The position numbers and the translations under genes are program-made. DNA of 64,000 bases from Guptibacillus hwajinpoensis (lineage in GTDB: Bacteria; Bacillota; Bacilli; Bacillales; Bacillaceae_O): assembly GCA_016841765.1 (NCBI GenBank), contig JAENYN010000014.1, positions 26,484-90,483 on the forward strand. The letters are read 5' to 3'. The notes beneath the pieces were generated by a model. That model did not search any database. It was not told the DNA's origin and saw nothing but the letters and a program-made list of their open reading frames with translations. This document shows, piece after piece, positions 33,155 to 44,054 of this stretch (positions within the stretch are counted from its first letter, which is position 1; each line of letters starts with the position of its first letter).

Positions 33155-35562
33155 TAGTAGCAAAAGTGATAGTGGACGTGCCGGCCAATCAGACGGACAG
33201 GCCGTTTGATTACCTGGTACCGGAACAATGGCAGGGGGCAATCAGGCCGGGCATGCGTGTAGTCGTCCCGTTTGGCCCCCGGAAGCTGCAGGGGTTTGTC
33301 GTCGGCATCCAGGAAGGAAGCGATGTGAAGCGGCTAAAAGAAATTGAAGAAGTCCTGGACCCTGAGCCGGTACTAACGGATGAACTGCTGCAGCTCGGGT
33401 TCTGGCTGAGTGATAGCACCCTTTCCTTCGCCCTCACAGCCTTTCAGGTCATGCTGCCGGCCGCAATGAAAGCGAAATATGAAAAAGAAGTTGCCTTGAG
33501 TGAAGGAACCGGTGAGGAAGAGTTATCAGAGGCTGTGAGGCCGCTTTTTGCCGGAGAACGCTCAATCCGCTGGAAGGACATCGATTCATCACTTTACGCA
33601 GCGCTCCAAAAGGAAATCACCGCAAAACATCTTGATGTCATCTACCATGTCAAGGATCGTGCCGGGAAGAAAACGGCGAGATATATCAAGCCCGCGTTTA
33701 CGGGTACAGCACTGGAACAAGTGATGAAGGCCTTGAACAAGCAGGCGGTGAAACAGAAAGACGTTCTTGCATTTTTCATCAAATCGGAAAAACCGATACT
33801 GCTGAAAGAATTGCTTGATGCAGCAGATACAACGGAAGCACCTGTAAAAGCTCTTATCGAAAAAGGAATCTTGATCGAAGAAGAAGTGGAAGCATTCAGG
33901 GATCCATATAAGGAACGCGAATTCACCAGGACAACAGCGCTGGAGTTATCGGATGAACAGCAGCGTGCGTTCGATTCCATTTCAAAAGAAATCGAACAGA
34001 ATAACCATAAGGTATTTCTTTTGCATGGAATTACAGGAAGCGGCAAGACTGAAGTGTATCTACAGGCGATTGACGAAGTGCTCAAGCAGGGTAAAGAAGC
34101 CATCGTGCTCGTTCCAGAAATATCGCTAACCCCCCAGATGGTTGAGCGGTTCAAAGGAAGGTTCGGGTCACTTGTAGCGGTGCTGCACAGCGGCTTATCC
34201 ATCGGTGAGAAGTATGACGAATGGCGGAAAATCCAGCAAGGCCGTGTGAAAGTTGCAGTCGGCGCCCGTTCGGCTGTTTTTGCGCCGTTTGAGAACCTGG
34301 GCATGATTATTATCGATGAAGAGCATGAAACGAGCTATAAACAGGAAGAAAATCCGCGCTATCATGCCCGCAATGTCGCCATCTGGCGCGGGGAACATCA
34401 CCGGTGCCCGGTTGTGCTCGGGAGCGCAACACCTTCACTGGAAACCTATGCCAGGGCTTCCAAAGGGGTATACGAATTGCTCGAGCTGGAGAACCGCCAC
34501 AATGATCGTTCGCTTCCTGAAGTTAAAATTGTCGATATGAGGGAGGAACTGCGGGACGGAAACCGCTCGATGTTTTCACACGAACTTTTCGGAAAGCTTC
34601 AGGACCGCCTGGGAAAAGGGGAACAAAGTGTCCTGTTTTTGAATAGGCGCGGGTTCTCGACGTTTGTCATGTGCAGGGACTGCGGTTATGTGATAGAGTG
34701 TCCTCATTGTGACATTTCCCTTACGTACCATAAACGCCATAACAGCATGAAATGCCACTATTGCGGTTATGAGACGCCGCTCCCCCGCCAGTGCCCTGAG
34801 TGTGGAAGCGAACATATCCGCTTTTTCGGAACCGGGACACAAAAAGTGGAAGAAGAGTTGAACAAAGTGCTACCCGAAGCAAGAGTGCTCCGTATGGATG
34901 TCGATACGACCAGGCGCAAAGGGGCGCACGAGCAGCTCCTGGGAACATTCGGGAGCGGTCAAGCGGATATTCTCCTGGGAACACAGATGATTGCAAAAGG
35001 GCTTGATTTCCCCAATGTGACGCTTGTGGGTGTCCTTGCGGCAGATACGATGCTGCACTTGCCTGATTTCCGGGCTGCTGAAAAAACCTTCCAGCTCCTC
35101 ACCCAGGTGAGTGGGCGCGCGGGGCGCCATGAGCTTCCCGGTGAAGTTGTCGTACAGACTTATACACCCGAACATTACAGCGTCGATTTGGCGTCCCGCC
35201 ACGATTATCGACCGTTTTACAACCGGGAAATGCTTATGCGGAAGCAGCACCAATATCCGCCGTTTTATTACCTGGCGCTGATTGGCGTATCCCATCCGGA
35301 ATTGATGCAGGCGGCTGAAACGACTGATAAGATCACGGCCTACCTGAAATCAAGGCTAAGCTCAAATGCCGTCGTTCTGGGCCCTGTTGCCTCCGCAGTA
35401 CCGAGGATTAAGGATAGATATCGCTATCAATGCATGATAAAATACAAGAATGAGCCCAACTTGACTTCCGTTTTACGGGAACTGTATAAACAGTATGCAA
35501 AACAGATGCATAGCGGAAATTTGCAGATTTCGATCGACATGAATCCGTATATGCTGATGTGA
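33151..35562 (+). CDS. priA: Primosomal protein N' (helicase PriA)
   Basis: 3'-5' DNA helicase that restarts collapsed replication forks. It has 803 residues. The N-terminal 3'BD domain (DVPANQTDRPFDYLVP) is followed by a winged-helix part, then Walker A GITGSGKTEVYLQA near residue 293 and the DEEHETSYKQEENPRYHARN motif II region. Eight zinc-binding cysteines lie between about residues 508 and 551 (CRDCGYVIECPHC, then CHYCG, then CPECGS). The last helicase motif is QVSGRAGRHELPGEV. The ATG overlaps the coaBC stop. Confidence 0.98.
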   Translation: MIVAKVIVDVPANQTDRPFDYLVPEQWQGAIRPGMRVVVPFGPRKLQGFVVGIQEGSDVKRLKEIEEVLDPEPVLTDELLQLGFWLSDSTLSFALTAFQVMLPAAMKAKYEKEVALSEGTGEEELSEAVRPLFAGERSIRWKDIDSSLYAALQKEITAKHLDVIYHVKDRAGKKTARYIKPAFTGTALEQVMKALNKQAVKQKDVLAFFIKSEKPILLKELLDAADTTEAPVKALIEKGILIEEEVEAFRDPYKEREFTRTTALELSDEQQRAFDSISKEIEQNNHKVFLLHGITGSGKTEVYLQAIDEVLKQGKEAIVLVPEISLTPQMVERFKGRFGSLVAVLHSGLSIGEKYDEWRKIQQGRVKVAVGARSAVFAPFENLGMIIIDEEHETSYKQEENPRYHARNVAIWRGEHHRCPVVLGSATPSLETYARASKGVYELLELENRHNDRSLPEVKIVDMREELRDGNRSMFSHELFGKLQDRLGKGEQSVLFLNRRGFSTFVMCRDCGYVIECPHCDISLTYHKRHNSMKCHYCGYETPLPRQCPECGSEHIRFFGTGTQKVEEELNKVLPEARVLRMDVDTTRRKGAHEQLLGTFGSGQADILLGTQMIAKGLDFPNVTLVGVLAADTMLHLPDFRAAEKTFQLLTQVSGRAGRHELPGEVVVQTYTPEHYSVDLASRHDYRPFYNREMLMRKQHQYPPFYYLALIGVSHPELMQAAETTDKITAYLKSRLSSNAVVLGPVASAVPRIKDRYRYQCMIKYKNEPNLTSVLRELYKQYAKQMHSGNLQISIDMNPYMLM

Positions 35563-35601
35563 ACGGAAAGAATTGCTATTGAAAGGAACAAACGAAACGT
35601 T

Positions 35602-36081
35602 ATGAGTATATTAAAAATTGTCGAGTATCCGGCAGAAATCCTGACCAGAAAATGTGAGAAAGTGGAGCGGTTTGACAGGGATCTGTCGGTTTTTATTGAT
35701 CATATGTTCGAAACGATGGATGCGGCGGATGGCGTAGGCCTTGCCGCACCGCAAGTCAATGCTGCAAAACGGATTGCCGTTGTGGATGTCGGTGATGAAA
35801 ACGGGAGGATCGAGATAGTCAACCCTGTCATTTTACAAACTGCCGGCATGCAGACAGGCCCTGAAGGATGCTTAAGCTTTCCGGGATTGTATGGTGAAGT
35901 GAAACGTCCTGAATACGTGAAGCTGAAAGCCCGTGACCGGTATGGAGAGACTTACATGCTGGAAGCTGAAGGGTTTCTGGCCAGGGCTATTCTACACGAA
36001 ATCGACCATCTTGACGGTATCCTGTTCACCGAAAAAGTGACCCGGTACTTTGAACCCGAGGAGCTGGATGTCCAGGAGTAA
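35602..36081 (+). CDS. def: Peptide deformylase
   Basis: Metalloenzyme that removes the formyl group from new proteins. It has 159 residues with the three family motifs: GVGLAAPQ (near residue 47), EGCLSFP (near residue 91, Cys is a metal ligand) and HEIDHLDG (near residue 133, two His ligands and the catalytic Glu). It is followed by fmt, which adds the formyl group to the initiator tRNA, the usual def-fmt pair. Confidence 0.98.
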   Translation: MSILKIVEYPAEILTRKCEKVERFDRDLSVFIDHMFETMDAADGVGLAAPQVNAAKRIAVVDVGDENGRIEIVNPVILQTAGMQTGPEGCLSFPGLYGEVKRPEYVKLKARDRYGETYMLEAEGFLARAILHEIDHLDGILFTEKVTRYFEPEELDVQE

Positions 36082-36105
36082 ACCTTGTTGAAAAGGATGA
36101 GACAG

Positions 36106-37056
36106 ATGACGAGAATTATTTTTATGGGGACGCCTGATTTTGCTGTGCCTGTCCTCCGCCAGATCATCGAGGACGGATATGAAGTGGCGGCAGTCGTGAC
36201 ACAGCCGGACAGGCCGGTCGGCCGTAAACGGGTCATCACCCCGCCGCCTGTAAAAGTGGAAGCTGAAAAACACGGCATTCCGGTTTTTCAGCCGGAAAAA
36301 ATAAAAAACAAAGAAGAATATGAGCCCATCCTTGCTCTTAAGCCGGATTTGATCGTAACTGCAGCTTTCGGGCAAATACTTCCGAAAGCGATTCTCGAGG
36401 CCCCGCCTTATGGCTGCATAAATGTCCATGCTTCCCTTTTGCCGGAGCTCAGGGGCGGTGCACCGATCCACTATGCCATACTTGAAGGCAAGGAAAAAAC
36501 AGGCATCACGATTATGTATATGGCAGAAAAGCTTGATGCGGGTGATATCCTTACCCAGGTGGAAATGCCGATCGATGAGAATGACAGCACCGGCTCCCTT
36601 CATAACAAGTTGAGTGCCGCTGGTGCCAGACTGCTTTCTGAAACGGTTCCGGAGCTTCTTGACGGCAACTTGAAGCCTGTGCCCCAGGATGATGGAAAAG
36701 CGACATTCGCACCAAACATCAAACGCGAAATGGAGCGCATTGACTGGGCAAGAACCGGTGAAGAAATTTACAACAAAATACGCGGCCTCCACCCATGGCC
36801 GGTCGCATTCACAACGTATGGCGGCAAGCCGCTTAAAATTTGGTGGGCTGAAAAAGTGCCTGGTTCTCCAGGTGAGCCCGGCACGGTGCTGGCAGTTGAG
36901 AAGGATGGTTTCATTGTAGCTTCTGGCAATGATACCGCATTGAAAGTGACCGACCTGCAGCCATCCGGAAAAAAACGGATGGCAGGCGAGCAGTTTGTGC
37001 TTGGGGCCGGCTCTTCCATGGAGCCCGGCATGAAGCTCGGTGATCCGAATGGCTGA
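36106..37056 (+). CDS. fmt: Methionyl-tRNA formyltransferase
   Basis: Formylates initiator Met-tRNA. It has 316 residues from the ATG at 36106, preceded by AAAAGGATGA; the TTG at 36085 would add seven residues not typical of the family. Core motifs are [17 protein letters not shown], the folate/catalytic site [20 protein letters not shown] (Asn and His near residue 107) and [12 protein letters not shown]. The C-terminal OB-like domain begins near residue 205. It overlaps rsmB by eight bases. Confidence 0.97.
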   Translation: MTRIIFMGTPDFAVPVLRQIIEDGYEVAAVVTQPDRPVGRKRVITPPPVKVEAEKHGIPVFQPEKIKNKEEYEPILALKPDLIVTAAFGQILPKAILEAPPYGCINVHASLLPELRGGAPIHYAILEGKEKTGITIMYMAEKLDAGDILTQVEMPIDENDSTGSLHNKLSAAGARLLSETVPELLDGNLKPVPQDDGKATFAPNIKREMERIDWARTGEEIYNKIRGLHPWPVAFTTYGGKPLKIWWAEKVPGSPGEPGTVLAVEKDGFIVASGNDTALKVTDLQPSGKKRMAGEQFVLGAGSSMEPGMKLGDPNG

Positions 37057-38407
37057 CCGTAATGTGCGGGAGGCGGCACTTGACATCCTCCTGCAAGTTG
37101 AAGAACAGCAATCTTACAGTAATCTCTTGTTGAATCAGAAGCTGAATGAATATAAATTGGATTCCAGAGATGCCGGGCTGCTTACCGAAATCGTCTATGG
37201 TACCATCCAGCGGAAATACACACTTGATTATTATCTCGGCCCGTTCTTAAAAAATCCGCGCAAGTTGGAAAAATGGGTGCTCATCCTGTTAAGGCTTTCC
37301 CTTTACCAGATGGTGTTCCTGGACCGTGTACCGGAGAGGGCAGTCATCCACCAGGCGGTTGAAATCGCCAAAAAGCGCGGACACCGCGGGATTTCCGGCA
37401 TGGTAAACGGGGTTTTGAGAAACATCCAGAGAAATGGAGTGCCGGCGCTTGAAGAAATATCGGACCCTGTCAAGCGGTTAGCGACAGCGACAAGCCATCC
37501 CGAGTGGCTCGTCAACAGATGGGTGGAACGGTATGGGTTTGAAACGACTGAAAAAATGTGCCGCAAAAACCTGGAAGCCCCTCCTGTAACTGCACGCGTG
37601 AATGTTGCCAGAATCACCCGCGATGAAGTGATTGCGATAATGAATGAGGAGGGCATCGATGCAGAGCCGGGCGAACTTTCTGATGACGCCGTCCGGATCC
37701 TGAAAGGGAACGCAGCGGCCACTTCGGCATTTAAAAAAGGGCTCATCAGCATTCAGGATGAAAGTTCGATGCTTGTTGCACGCGCACTTGATCCTCATCC
37801 CGAAGAAACGGTGCTGGACAGCTGCGCGGCGCCTGGCGGGAAATCGACGCATATTGCTGAACGCATGCATAACAGTGGCAGGGTCATATCGCTCGACTTG
37901 CACGAGCATAAAGTGAAACTCATTCAGGATCAGAGCAAGCGGCTCGGTCTGTCCAATATTGAAGCAAAAGCGCTTGACAGCCGGAAAGCAGGCGAGGCGT
38001 TTCCTCCAGAAAGTTTTGACAGGATCCTCGTCGATGCCCCGTGTTCCGGTTTGGGTGTTGTGAGGCGGAAGCCGGATATAAAATACAGCAAACAGGAAAA
38101 GGATATAAAAAGGCTGGCACAAATCCAGCTCGATATTTTAGAAGCTGCGGCACCGCTTGTCAAGCAGGGCGGCACCATCGTGTACAGCACATGTACAGTG
38201 GATGCGGAAGAAAACGGAGAGCTGGTCAGAACGTTTCTCCACAGAAATGGACAGTTTGAATTTGATGAATCCCTGATTGACAGGATGCCGGCAAAGGTAA
38301 AGAGGCGCTTTCCGGATTCGATGGGGGAAATCCAGCTCCTGCCCCAGGATTTCGGCAGTGACGGATTTTACATCGCAGCTTTAAGGAAGAAGGTGTTATC
38401 AACATGA
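37049..38407 (+). CDS. rsmB: 16S rRNA (cytosine-967-C5)-methyltransferase
   Basis: m5C methyltransferase (Sun/RsmB). It has 452 residues. The NusB-like N-terminal domain is [21 protein letters not shown]. The catalytic domain binds SAM at [17 protein letters not shown] and has the two motif cysteines in [16 protein letters not shown] and [15 protein letters not shown]; the second is the nucleophile. The ATG at 37049 gives the expected [10 protein letters not shown] start; the GTG at 37040 is a weaker choice. The stop overlaps rlmN. Confidence 0.97.
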   Translation: MADRNVREAALDILLQVEEQQSYSNLLLNQKLNEYKLDSRDAGLLTEIVYGTIQRKYTLDYYLGPFLKNPRKLEKWVLILLRLSLYQMVFLDRVPERAVIHQAVEIAKKRGHRGISGMVNGVLRNIQRNGVPALEEISDPVKRLATATSHPEWLVNRWVERYGFETTEKMCRKNLEAPPVTARVNVARITRDEVIAIMNEEGIDAEPGELSDDAVRILKGNAAATSAFKKGLISIQDESSMLVARALDPHPEETVLDSCAAPGGKSTHIAERMHNSGRVISLDLHEHKVKLIQDQSKRLGLSNIEAKALDSRKAGEAFPPESFDRILVDAPCSGLGVVRRKPDIKYSKQEKDIKRLAQIQLDILEAAAPLVKQGGTIVYSTCTVDAEENGELVRTFLHRNGQFEFDESLIDRMPAKVKRRFPDSMGEIQLLPQDFGSDGFYIAALRKKVLST

Positions 38408-39504
38408 TGGAACAGAATAATCACATTGAAAAACAGGAAACAGCAGGCGGGACAGTGCGGAAACCGTCGATATATTCACTGGAGTTTGAAGAAATAAAAG
38501 ACTGGATGAAGGAGAACGGCGAACCGGCCTTCCGGGCAGGCCAGCTGTTTGACTGGCTCTATATCAAGCGGGCGTCAAGTTTCGATGACATGACAAATCT
38601 CTCGAAAGGACTCAGAGAAAAGCTGGGCAATTCTTTCACACTGACTACGCTGAAAACGATCATCGAGCAGACGGCTTCGGATGGCACGATGAAGTTCTTG
38701 TTCGAGCTTCATGACGGGTATTCAATTGAAACGGTGCTGATGCGGCATGAATACGGCAACAGCATATGTGTGACCACCCAGGTCGGCTGCCGGATCGGCT
38801 GTACGTTCTGCGCCTCGACTCTTGGAGGACTTAAACGCAACCTGGAAGCCGGTGAAATCGTCGCCCAGGTCATGAAAGTGCAAAAAGCCCTTGATAAAAA
38901 AGATGAACGTGTAAGTCAGGTTGTCGTTATGGGAATCGGTGAGCCGTTTGATAATTATGGTGAACTGATGTCCTTCCTCCGGACGATTAACCATGAAAAA
39001 GGGCTGAATATCGGTGCCCGCCATATTACGATTTCAACAAGCGGGATCATACCGAAAATCTATGATTTTGCGGATGAAGGGATGCAAATCAATTTTGCCA
39101 TTTCCCTTCATGCCCCGAACAGCGAGATACGCAGCAGGCTCATGCCGATCAACAGGGCTTATAAGCTTCCGGAACTGATGGATGCCGTCAATTATTACAC
39201 CGAAAAAACAGGCAGGCGCATCACGTTTGAATATGGCCTGTTTGGTGGTGTCAACGACCAGGTTGAGCATGCGGAAGAACTGGCACAGCTTGTAAAAGGG
39301 GTGAAGTGCCATATCAATTTGATCCCTGTAAATTACGTTCCGGAAAGGGATTATGTCCGGACACCGCGAAATCAAATATTTAAGTTTGAACGTACGCTCA
39401 AAGATCATGGCGTGAATGTCACGATTCGGCGTGAACAGGGCCATGACATTGATGCTGCCTGCGGACAGCTGCGGGCCAAGGAGCGGGAGAAAGAGACGAG
39501 GTGA
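38404..39504 (+). CDS. rlmN: Dual-specificity rRNA/tRNA m2A methyltransferase RlmN
   Basis: Radical-SAM enzyme that methylates C2 of A2503 in 23S rRNA and A37 in some tRNAs. It has 366 residues. The iron-sulfur cluster motif is CRIGCTFC, with SAM contacts in [13 protein letters not shown] and [11 protein letters not shown]. The second catalytic cysteine near the end is in [12 protein letters not shown]. It starts at the first of two adjacent ATG codons, overlapping rsmB by four bases; prpC follows after six bases. Confidence 0.97.
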   Translation: MMEQNNHIEKQETAGGTVRKPSIYSLEFEEIKDWMKENGEPAFRAGQLFDWLYIKRASSFDDMTNLSKGLREKLGNSFTLTTLKTIIEQTASDGTMKFLFELHDGYSIETVLMRHEYGNSICVTTQVGCRIGCTFCASTLGGLKRNLEAGEIVAQVMKVQKALDKKDERVSQVVVMGIGEPFDNYGELMSFLRTINHEKGLNIGARHITISTSGIIPKIYDFADEGMQINFAISLHAPNSEIRSRLMPINRAYKLPELMDAVNYYTEKTGRRITFEYGLFGGVNDQVEHAEELAQLVKGVKCHINLIPVNYVPERDYVRTPRNQIFKFERTLKDHGVNVTIRREQGHDIDAACGQLRAKEREKETR

Positions 39505-39510
39505 CCGAGA

Positions 39511-40257
39511 ATGGAATCAATTTTCATGACGGACAGGGGCAGAGTCCGCCCCCATAATGAAGACAGCGGCGGAGCGTTTCACAAAGAAAACGGTCCGCTT
39601 CTGGCTGTTGTCGCAGACGGGATGGGCGGCCATCGGGCAGGCGATGTGGCAAGTTCAATGGCAGTATCCCTCATAAAGGAAAGCTGGGATGCGGCAGCAC
39701 AGGCAGTTAGTCCGGACCAGGCCGAAATGTTACTGGAATCTGTTTTTAAAAAAGTGAATGGCTCTGTTTTTGAATATGCCCGCAATCACAGCGAATGTGA
39801 AGGGATGGGGACGACACTGGTTGCGGCTGTATGTACGGCTGATTTCATTACGATTGCAAGTGTCGGTGACAGCAGGGGCTACATATTCAACGAGAACGGC
39901 TTCAGGCAGGTAACCGAGGATCACTCCCTTGTACAGGAGCTTGTGAAGTCAGGTGAAATCACTCAGGAAGATGCCGAGCACCATCCCCGCAAAAATGTCC
40001 TGACAAAAGCGATCGGCACTGAGCCTGCCATCAAAGCGGATATCAATACGATCGGCTGGGATGAAGGCGAAGCCCTGCTCCTGTGCTCCGATGGACTATC
40101 CAACAAAGTGACAAACGAACAGATGAATGAAATCCTTGGAGAGGAAGGGCCTGTCAAACGGAAAGCTGAAAAGCTGATTGAAATGGCGAATGACCTGGGC
40201 GGAGAAGACAATATAACCCTGGCCATCGTAAAAAACTCGGCCGCTGGAAGCAGGTGA
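39511..40257 (+). CDS. prpC: PP2C-type Ser/Thr phosphatase PrpC (Stp)
   Basis: Soluble phosphatase that counteracts PrkC. It has 248 residues. The metal-binding aspartates appear in MTDRGRVRPHNEDSGGAF, VADGMGGHRAGDVASSMA, LLCSDGLSNKV and GGEDNITLAIV, covering the canonical PP2C metal sites. The gene is eight bases upstream of prkC; this kinase-phosphatase pair is conserved in Firmicutes. Confidence 0.97.
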   Translation: MESIFMTDRGRVRPHNEDSGGAFHKENGPLLAVVADGMGGHRAGDVASSMAVSLIKESWDAAAQAVSPDQAEMLLESVFKKVNGSVFEYARNHSECEGMGTTLVAAVCTADFITIASVGDSRGYIFNENGFRQVTEDHSLVQELVKSGEITQEDAEHHPRKNVLTKAIGTEPAIKADINTIGWDEGEALLLCSDGLSNKVTNEQMNEILGEEGPVKRKAEKLIEMANDLGGEDNITLAIVKNSAAGSR

Positions 40258-40264
40258 GCGCCCG

Positions 40265-42289
40265 ATGATGACTGGAAAACGTTTGAACGGCCGTTATAAA
40301 CTGCTGGAAGCGATCGGCGGCGGCGGAATGGCCAATGTGTACCGGGCAAAAGACATGATACTCGACCGGATTGTTGCAGTAAAAGTTCTTCGGCCCGAGT
40401 ATTCCAATGATGAGGAGTTCATCAAACGGTTCCGCCGGGAAGCGCAATCGGCAACCAGCCTTGTACATAACCATGTTGTATCGATATATGATGTCGGGGA
40501 AGAGGATGATATTTATTTCATTGTCATGGAATATGTTGAGGGCATGACATTGAAGAAATATATCCAGCAGAACGGCCCCCTGCCGATCGATGAAGCATTG
40601 TCCATTATAAAACAGGTTTGTTCAGCTGTGGCCCATGCCCATGATAATCATATTGTCCACCGTGATATCAAGCCGCAGAATATCTTGATTGATGATGACG
40701 GTACAATCAAAATAACCGATTTCGGCATCGCGATGGCATTGAGCTCCACAGCCATCACGCAGACAAATTCCGTTCTCGGATCGGTTCACTACCTATCCCC
40801 CGAGCAGGCAAGGGGCGGCCTTGCGACAAACAAGTCAGATATATATGCTCTCGGCATCGTCATGTTCGAACTGCTGACGGGCAGGCTGCCGTTTTCAGGT
40901 GAATCGGCAGTATCGATCGCTTTGAAGCATTTACAGACCGAAACGCCTTCCGTGCGGCGCTGGAACCCTGATATTCCGCAAAGCGTCGAAAACATCATCC
41001 TGAAGGCGACTGCTAAGGATCCTTTCCACCGTTACCGTTCAATTGAAGAGATGGAAAGGGATTTGGAGACAGCACTTGATGCCGACCGGCTGAATGAACA
41101 GCGTTTCTCCCCGCCTCAAGAAGATGATGAAGAAGTCACCAAAGCCATTCCAGTCGTGACAGATGACAGGTTTGACGGAAATGATGAAACGATCATCCAT
41201 TCCGATAACGGCAGCAAGGCACCGCCGCCGGTTGAAGGAGACGATACCAAAAAGAAAAAACCGGGCAAGTGGAAAAAGGTGTTGGCAGTCCTGTTCGTCA
41301 CCCTCCTGCTGATCGGCGCAGCTGCCGCAGCCGCATTCACCCTCGTTCCATCTATGTTTGCGGCCAAAGATGTGGCCATACCGGATGTGGCGGGTATGGA
41401 GTATGAGGATGCGTTAAATGAGCTGACAGCTGCCGGCCTTAAAGTCAAACGGGAAAAACAGAATGATGATGAAGTCGGCGCCGGTCTTGTCATCCGCACA
41501 GAACCTGATGCCGGCACAACTGTTAAGGAAGGTTATGAAGTCACTGTCATCGAAAGTCTCGGAAAAGAAAAAATGAGTTTCGGAGATTATACGGGCAGGC
41601 AATTTGAAGCTGTCAAGAAAGAATTATTGCTTAAAGGGTTCAAAGAAGAGAATCTAAAAGATTACCCGCAGGACAGCGATGAACCGGCAGGGACAATCCT
41701 GCGGCAAACCCAGCCTGCTGTTGGAGAAGAAGTGGTCCCGGAAGAGGCATACGTCATTTTTGAAATTTCCAAAGGCCCTCCGGAGATTGAGTTGGAAGAT
41801 ATGACCGGCTGGAGCAAGGATCGGGTTATTGATTATATCGAACGAAACAATTTGAGTCTTGAAGAAGTAGACGAATTTTCAGATTCGGTGCCTTCCGGTG
41901 AGGCGGTCAACCAGTCGCCGGAAGCAGGCACAGTCCTTGAAGAAGGGGCGATGATCACCGTTACGTTTTCCAAAGGTGCTGAACCGGAGCCTGAACCAGA
42001 ACCGGAACCTGAACCAAAGCCGGAACCGGAACAGAAACCGAAAACAACCACCATTGAAGTGGAAGTGCCTTACGAACCGGCAGAAGAAGGAGCCGAACAA
42101 ATCGTTAAAATTTATATCGGTGATGAGAAACATGACATCAATGAAGTATTTAAAGAAAAGAAAATTAAAAAGGATGAAAAGGAGAAATTCGAGCTTGTCG
42201 TCCCTTATGAAGGAAGCGCCTCCTATAAAGTGACACGAGATGACGAAGTCATTAAAGAAGATACGGTAGATTATGAGGATCTTCAGTGA
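40265..42289 (+). CDS. prkC: Ser/Thr protein kinase PrkC with PASTA domains
   Basis: Membrane Hanks-type kinase that senses muropeptides and promotes spore germination and cell-wall control. It has 674 residues. The kinase domain (about 10-270) has the GGGGMANVY loop, the catalytic HRDIKPQN near residue 132 and DFGIA. One membrane segment lies at about 339-361. Outside follow three PASTA repeats (starting near VAIPDVAGM, MSFGDYTGR and IELEDMTGW). An eight-fold Pro/Glu-rich spacer near 572-590 leads into a C-terminal beta domain. It is six bases or so from prpC and separated from rsgA by 120 bases. Confidence 0.97.
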   Translation: MMTGKRLNGRYKLLEAIGGGGMANVYRAKDMILDRIVAVKVLRPEYSNDEEFIKRFRREAQSATSLVHNHVVSIYDVGEEDDIYFIVMEYVEGMTLKKYIQQNGPLPIDEALSIIKQVCSAVAHAHDNHIVHRDIKPQNILIDDDGTIKITDFGIAMALSSTAITQTNSVLGSVHYLSPEQARGGLATNKSDIYALGIVMFELLTGRLPFSGESAVSIALKHLQTETPSVRRWNPDIPQSVENIILKATAKDPFHRYRSIEEMERDLETALDADRLNEQRFSPPQEDDEEVTKAIPVVTDDRFDGNDETIIHSDNGSKAPPPVEGDDTKKKKPGKWKKVLAVLFVTLLLIGAAAAAAFTLVPSMFAAKDVAIPDVAGMEYEDALNELTAAGLKVKREKQNDDEVGAGLVIRTEPDAGTTVKEGYEVTVIESLGKEKMSFGDYTGRQFEAVKKELLLKGFKEENLKDYPQDSDEPAGTILRQTQPAVGEEVVPEEAYVIFEISKGPPEIELEDMTGWSKDRVIDYIERNNLSLEEVDEFSDSVPSGEAVNQSPEAGTVLEEGAMITVTFSKGAEPEPEPEPEPEPKPEPEQKPKTTTIEVEVPYEPAEEGAEQIVKIYIGDEKHDINEVFKEKKIKKDEKEKFELVVPYEGSASYKVTRDDEVIKEDTVDYEDLQ

Positions 42290-42409
42290 TGCCTGAATCA
42301 TCCAGGGATCAGTGGGGCTCCTGCTGGAATCCGATTAAAACCGGTTGATAATCTCTGTACAAAATCGATTTAAAAGGATAGCCAATCATTAAAAGATGGA
42401 GTTGAAAGC

Positions 42410-43291
42410 ATGGCAGAAGGAAAGATCATTAAAGCATTGAGCGGTTTTTACTATGTCCTCAACAAGGACGGGATCACGAGATGCCGCGGGCGCGGCGTAT
42501 TCCGCAAAAACAAAATTACACCGCTTGTCGGTGATGAGGTCGTTTTTGAATCAGGTGAGGATACCGAGGGATACATCATGGAAGTGAAACCCCGCAAAAA
42601 TGAATTGGTCAGGCCGCCGATTTCCAACGTCGACCAGGCCATCCTTGTATTTTCCGCTATTGAGCCTGATTTTTCCGCCAGCCTGCTTGACCGCTTTCTT
42701 GTCTTGATCGAAGCGAACGACATTACACCGGTTATCGTCATCACGAAAATCGATTTATTGTCCTGCAGTGCAAGAAAAGAGATCGAACGGTTTGGTGAAG
42801 AATACCGTGCTGCCGGATATGAGGTCTTGCTTGTTTCCAATTTGACAGGTGAAGGCGTAACAGCAATCCAGCCTTTTTTGAGGGACCGGATCACGGTTGT
42901 AGCCGGCCAGTCAGGTGTCGGAAAATCATCGCTGTTAAATACCCTTATTCCTGATCTGGACCTTGAAACGAGCAAGATATCCGAAAGCCTTGGACGCGGC
43001 AAACATACGACGAGGCATGTGGAGCTGATCGATTATAACGGGGGGTTGATTGCGGATACCCCGGGGTTCAGTTCGCTTGATTTCCAGGAAATTGAAACCG
43101 GAGATCTAACCTTTTATTTTCCCGAAATGAGGGAGCGCCTGAATGATTGCAAGTTCAGGGGCTGCATCCATATCAACGAACCGAAATGTGCCGTGAAAGA
43201 GGCGGTTGACAGGGGTGAAATCCCGACTTCCCGCTATGAAAACTACAAAGCGTTTTTCAATGAAATCAAAGACCAGAAAAGGAGGTATTAA
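42410..43291 (+). CDS. rsgA: Ribosome small subunit GTPase RsgA (CpgA)
   Basis: Circularly permuted GTPase that checks late 30S maturation; in B. subtilis (cpgA/yloQ) it is a PrkC substrate. It has 293 residues. An N-terminal OB fold is followed by the permuted order G4 (VITKIDLL), G1 ([17 protein letters not shown]), G3 ([13 protein letters not shown]). A zinc site is formed by [14 protein letters not shown]. It begins the rsgA-rpe-thiN run; rpe starts two bases after the stop. Confidence 0.97.
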   Translation: MAEGKIIKALSGFYYVLNKDGITRCRGRGVFRKNKITPLVGDEVVFESGEDTEGYIMEVKPRKNELVRPPISNVDQAILVFSAIEPDFSASLLDRFLVLIEANDITPVIVITKIDLLSCSARKEIERFGEEYRAAGYEVLLVSNLTGEGVTAIQPFLRDRITVVAGQSGVGKSSLLNTLIPDLDLETSKISESLGRGKHTTRHVELIDYNGGLIADTPGFSSLDFQEIETGDLTFYFPEMRERLNDCKFRGCIHINEPKCAVKEAVDRGEIPTSRYENYKAFFNEIKDQKRRY

Positions 43292-43293
43292 GA

Positions 43294-43938
43294 ATGATAA
43301 AAATTGCACCATCCATCCTGTCTGCAGATTTTGCCAAACTTGGTGATGAAATCAAAGAGGTGGAAAGGGGTGGGGCTGATTATATCCATGTCGATGTGAT
43401 GGACGGGCATTTTGTCCCGAATATCACCATCGGCCCCCTCATCGCGGAAGCCATCAGGCCCGTCACAGACCTGCCGCTTGATGTCCATTTGATGATTGAG
43501 AATCCCGACCGCTATATTCCGCAGTTTGTGAAAGCGGGCGCCGATATCCTGACTGTCCATGCGGAAGCCTGTCCCCACCTGCACAGGACGATCCAGCTCA
43601 TTAAGAACGAAGGCGCCAGAGCCGGTGTCGTCCTTAATCCGGCAACACCTGTAGATATGATCAAACATGTGATTGAAGATATTGATATGATTTTACTTAT
43701 GACCGTCAATCCGGGTTTCGGCGGCCAGTCGTTTATTTCGTCTGTCGTGCCGAAAATCCGGGAAGCGGCCCGGCTAGTGGAAGAGAAAAACCCAAAAGTG
43801 GAAATTGAAGTGGATGGCGGAATCAATCCAGAAACAGCCCGCACAGTAACAGAAGCGGGGGCAACAGTCCTTGTTGCGGGATCTGCTGTATTCAATAAAG
43901 AGGACCGTGCAGAGGCTATTCGGGCCATCCGCGGCTAA
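43294..43938 (+). CDS. rpe: Ribulose-phosphate 3-epimerase
   Basis: Pentose phosphate enzyme with a TIM barrel of 214 residues. Metal and catalytic residues are seen in [43 protein letters not shown] and [11 protein letters not shown], and the late [12 protein letters not shown]. The start is the ATG at 43294, with GGAGG upstream. A GC-rich dyad after the gene lacks a T-run. Confidence 0.98.
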   Translation: MIKIAPSILSADFAKLGDEIKEVERGGADYIHVDVMDGHFVPNITIGPLIAEAIRPVTDLPLDVHLMIENPDRYIPQFVKAGADILTVHAEACPHLHRTIQLIKNEGARAGVVLNPATPVDMIKHVIEDIDMILLMTVNPGFGGQSFISSVVPKIREAARLVEEKNPKVEIEVDGGINPETARTVTEAGATVLVAGSAVFNKEDRAEAIRAIRG

Positions 43939-44054
43939 ACGGGACGATAAGGCGCTGCTCCGCTGAAGGGCGGCGCCTTCATGTTTATCGGATGAAATGC
44001 AAACATAACTGCCTTCCACACGGCAGAATTTATTTGAAAAGCGGGGCTAAGAGG

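Noticed and set aside
35992..37086. 364-residue open frame on the minus strand, opposite def and fmt
   Set aside because: Rich in Arg, His, Phe and Cys without recognisable motifs; fully covered by two certain genes on the other strand.
43949..43979. Terminator after rpe (AAGGCGC / GCGCCTT)
   Set aside because: Long loop and no T-run; thiN follows closely and is probably co-transcribed.
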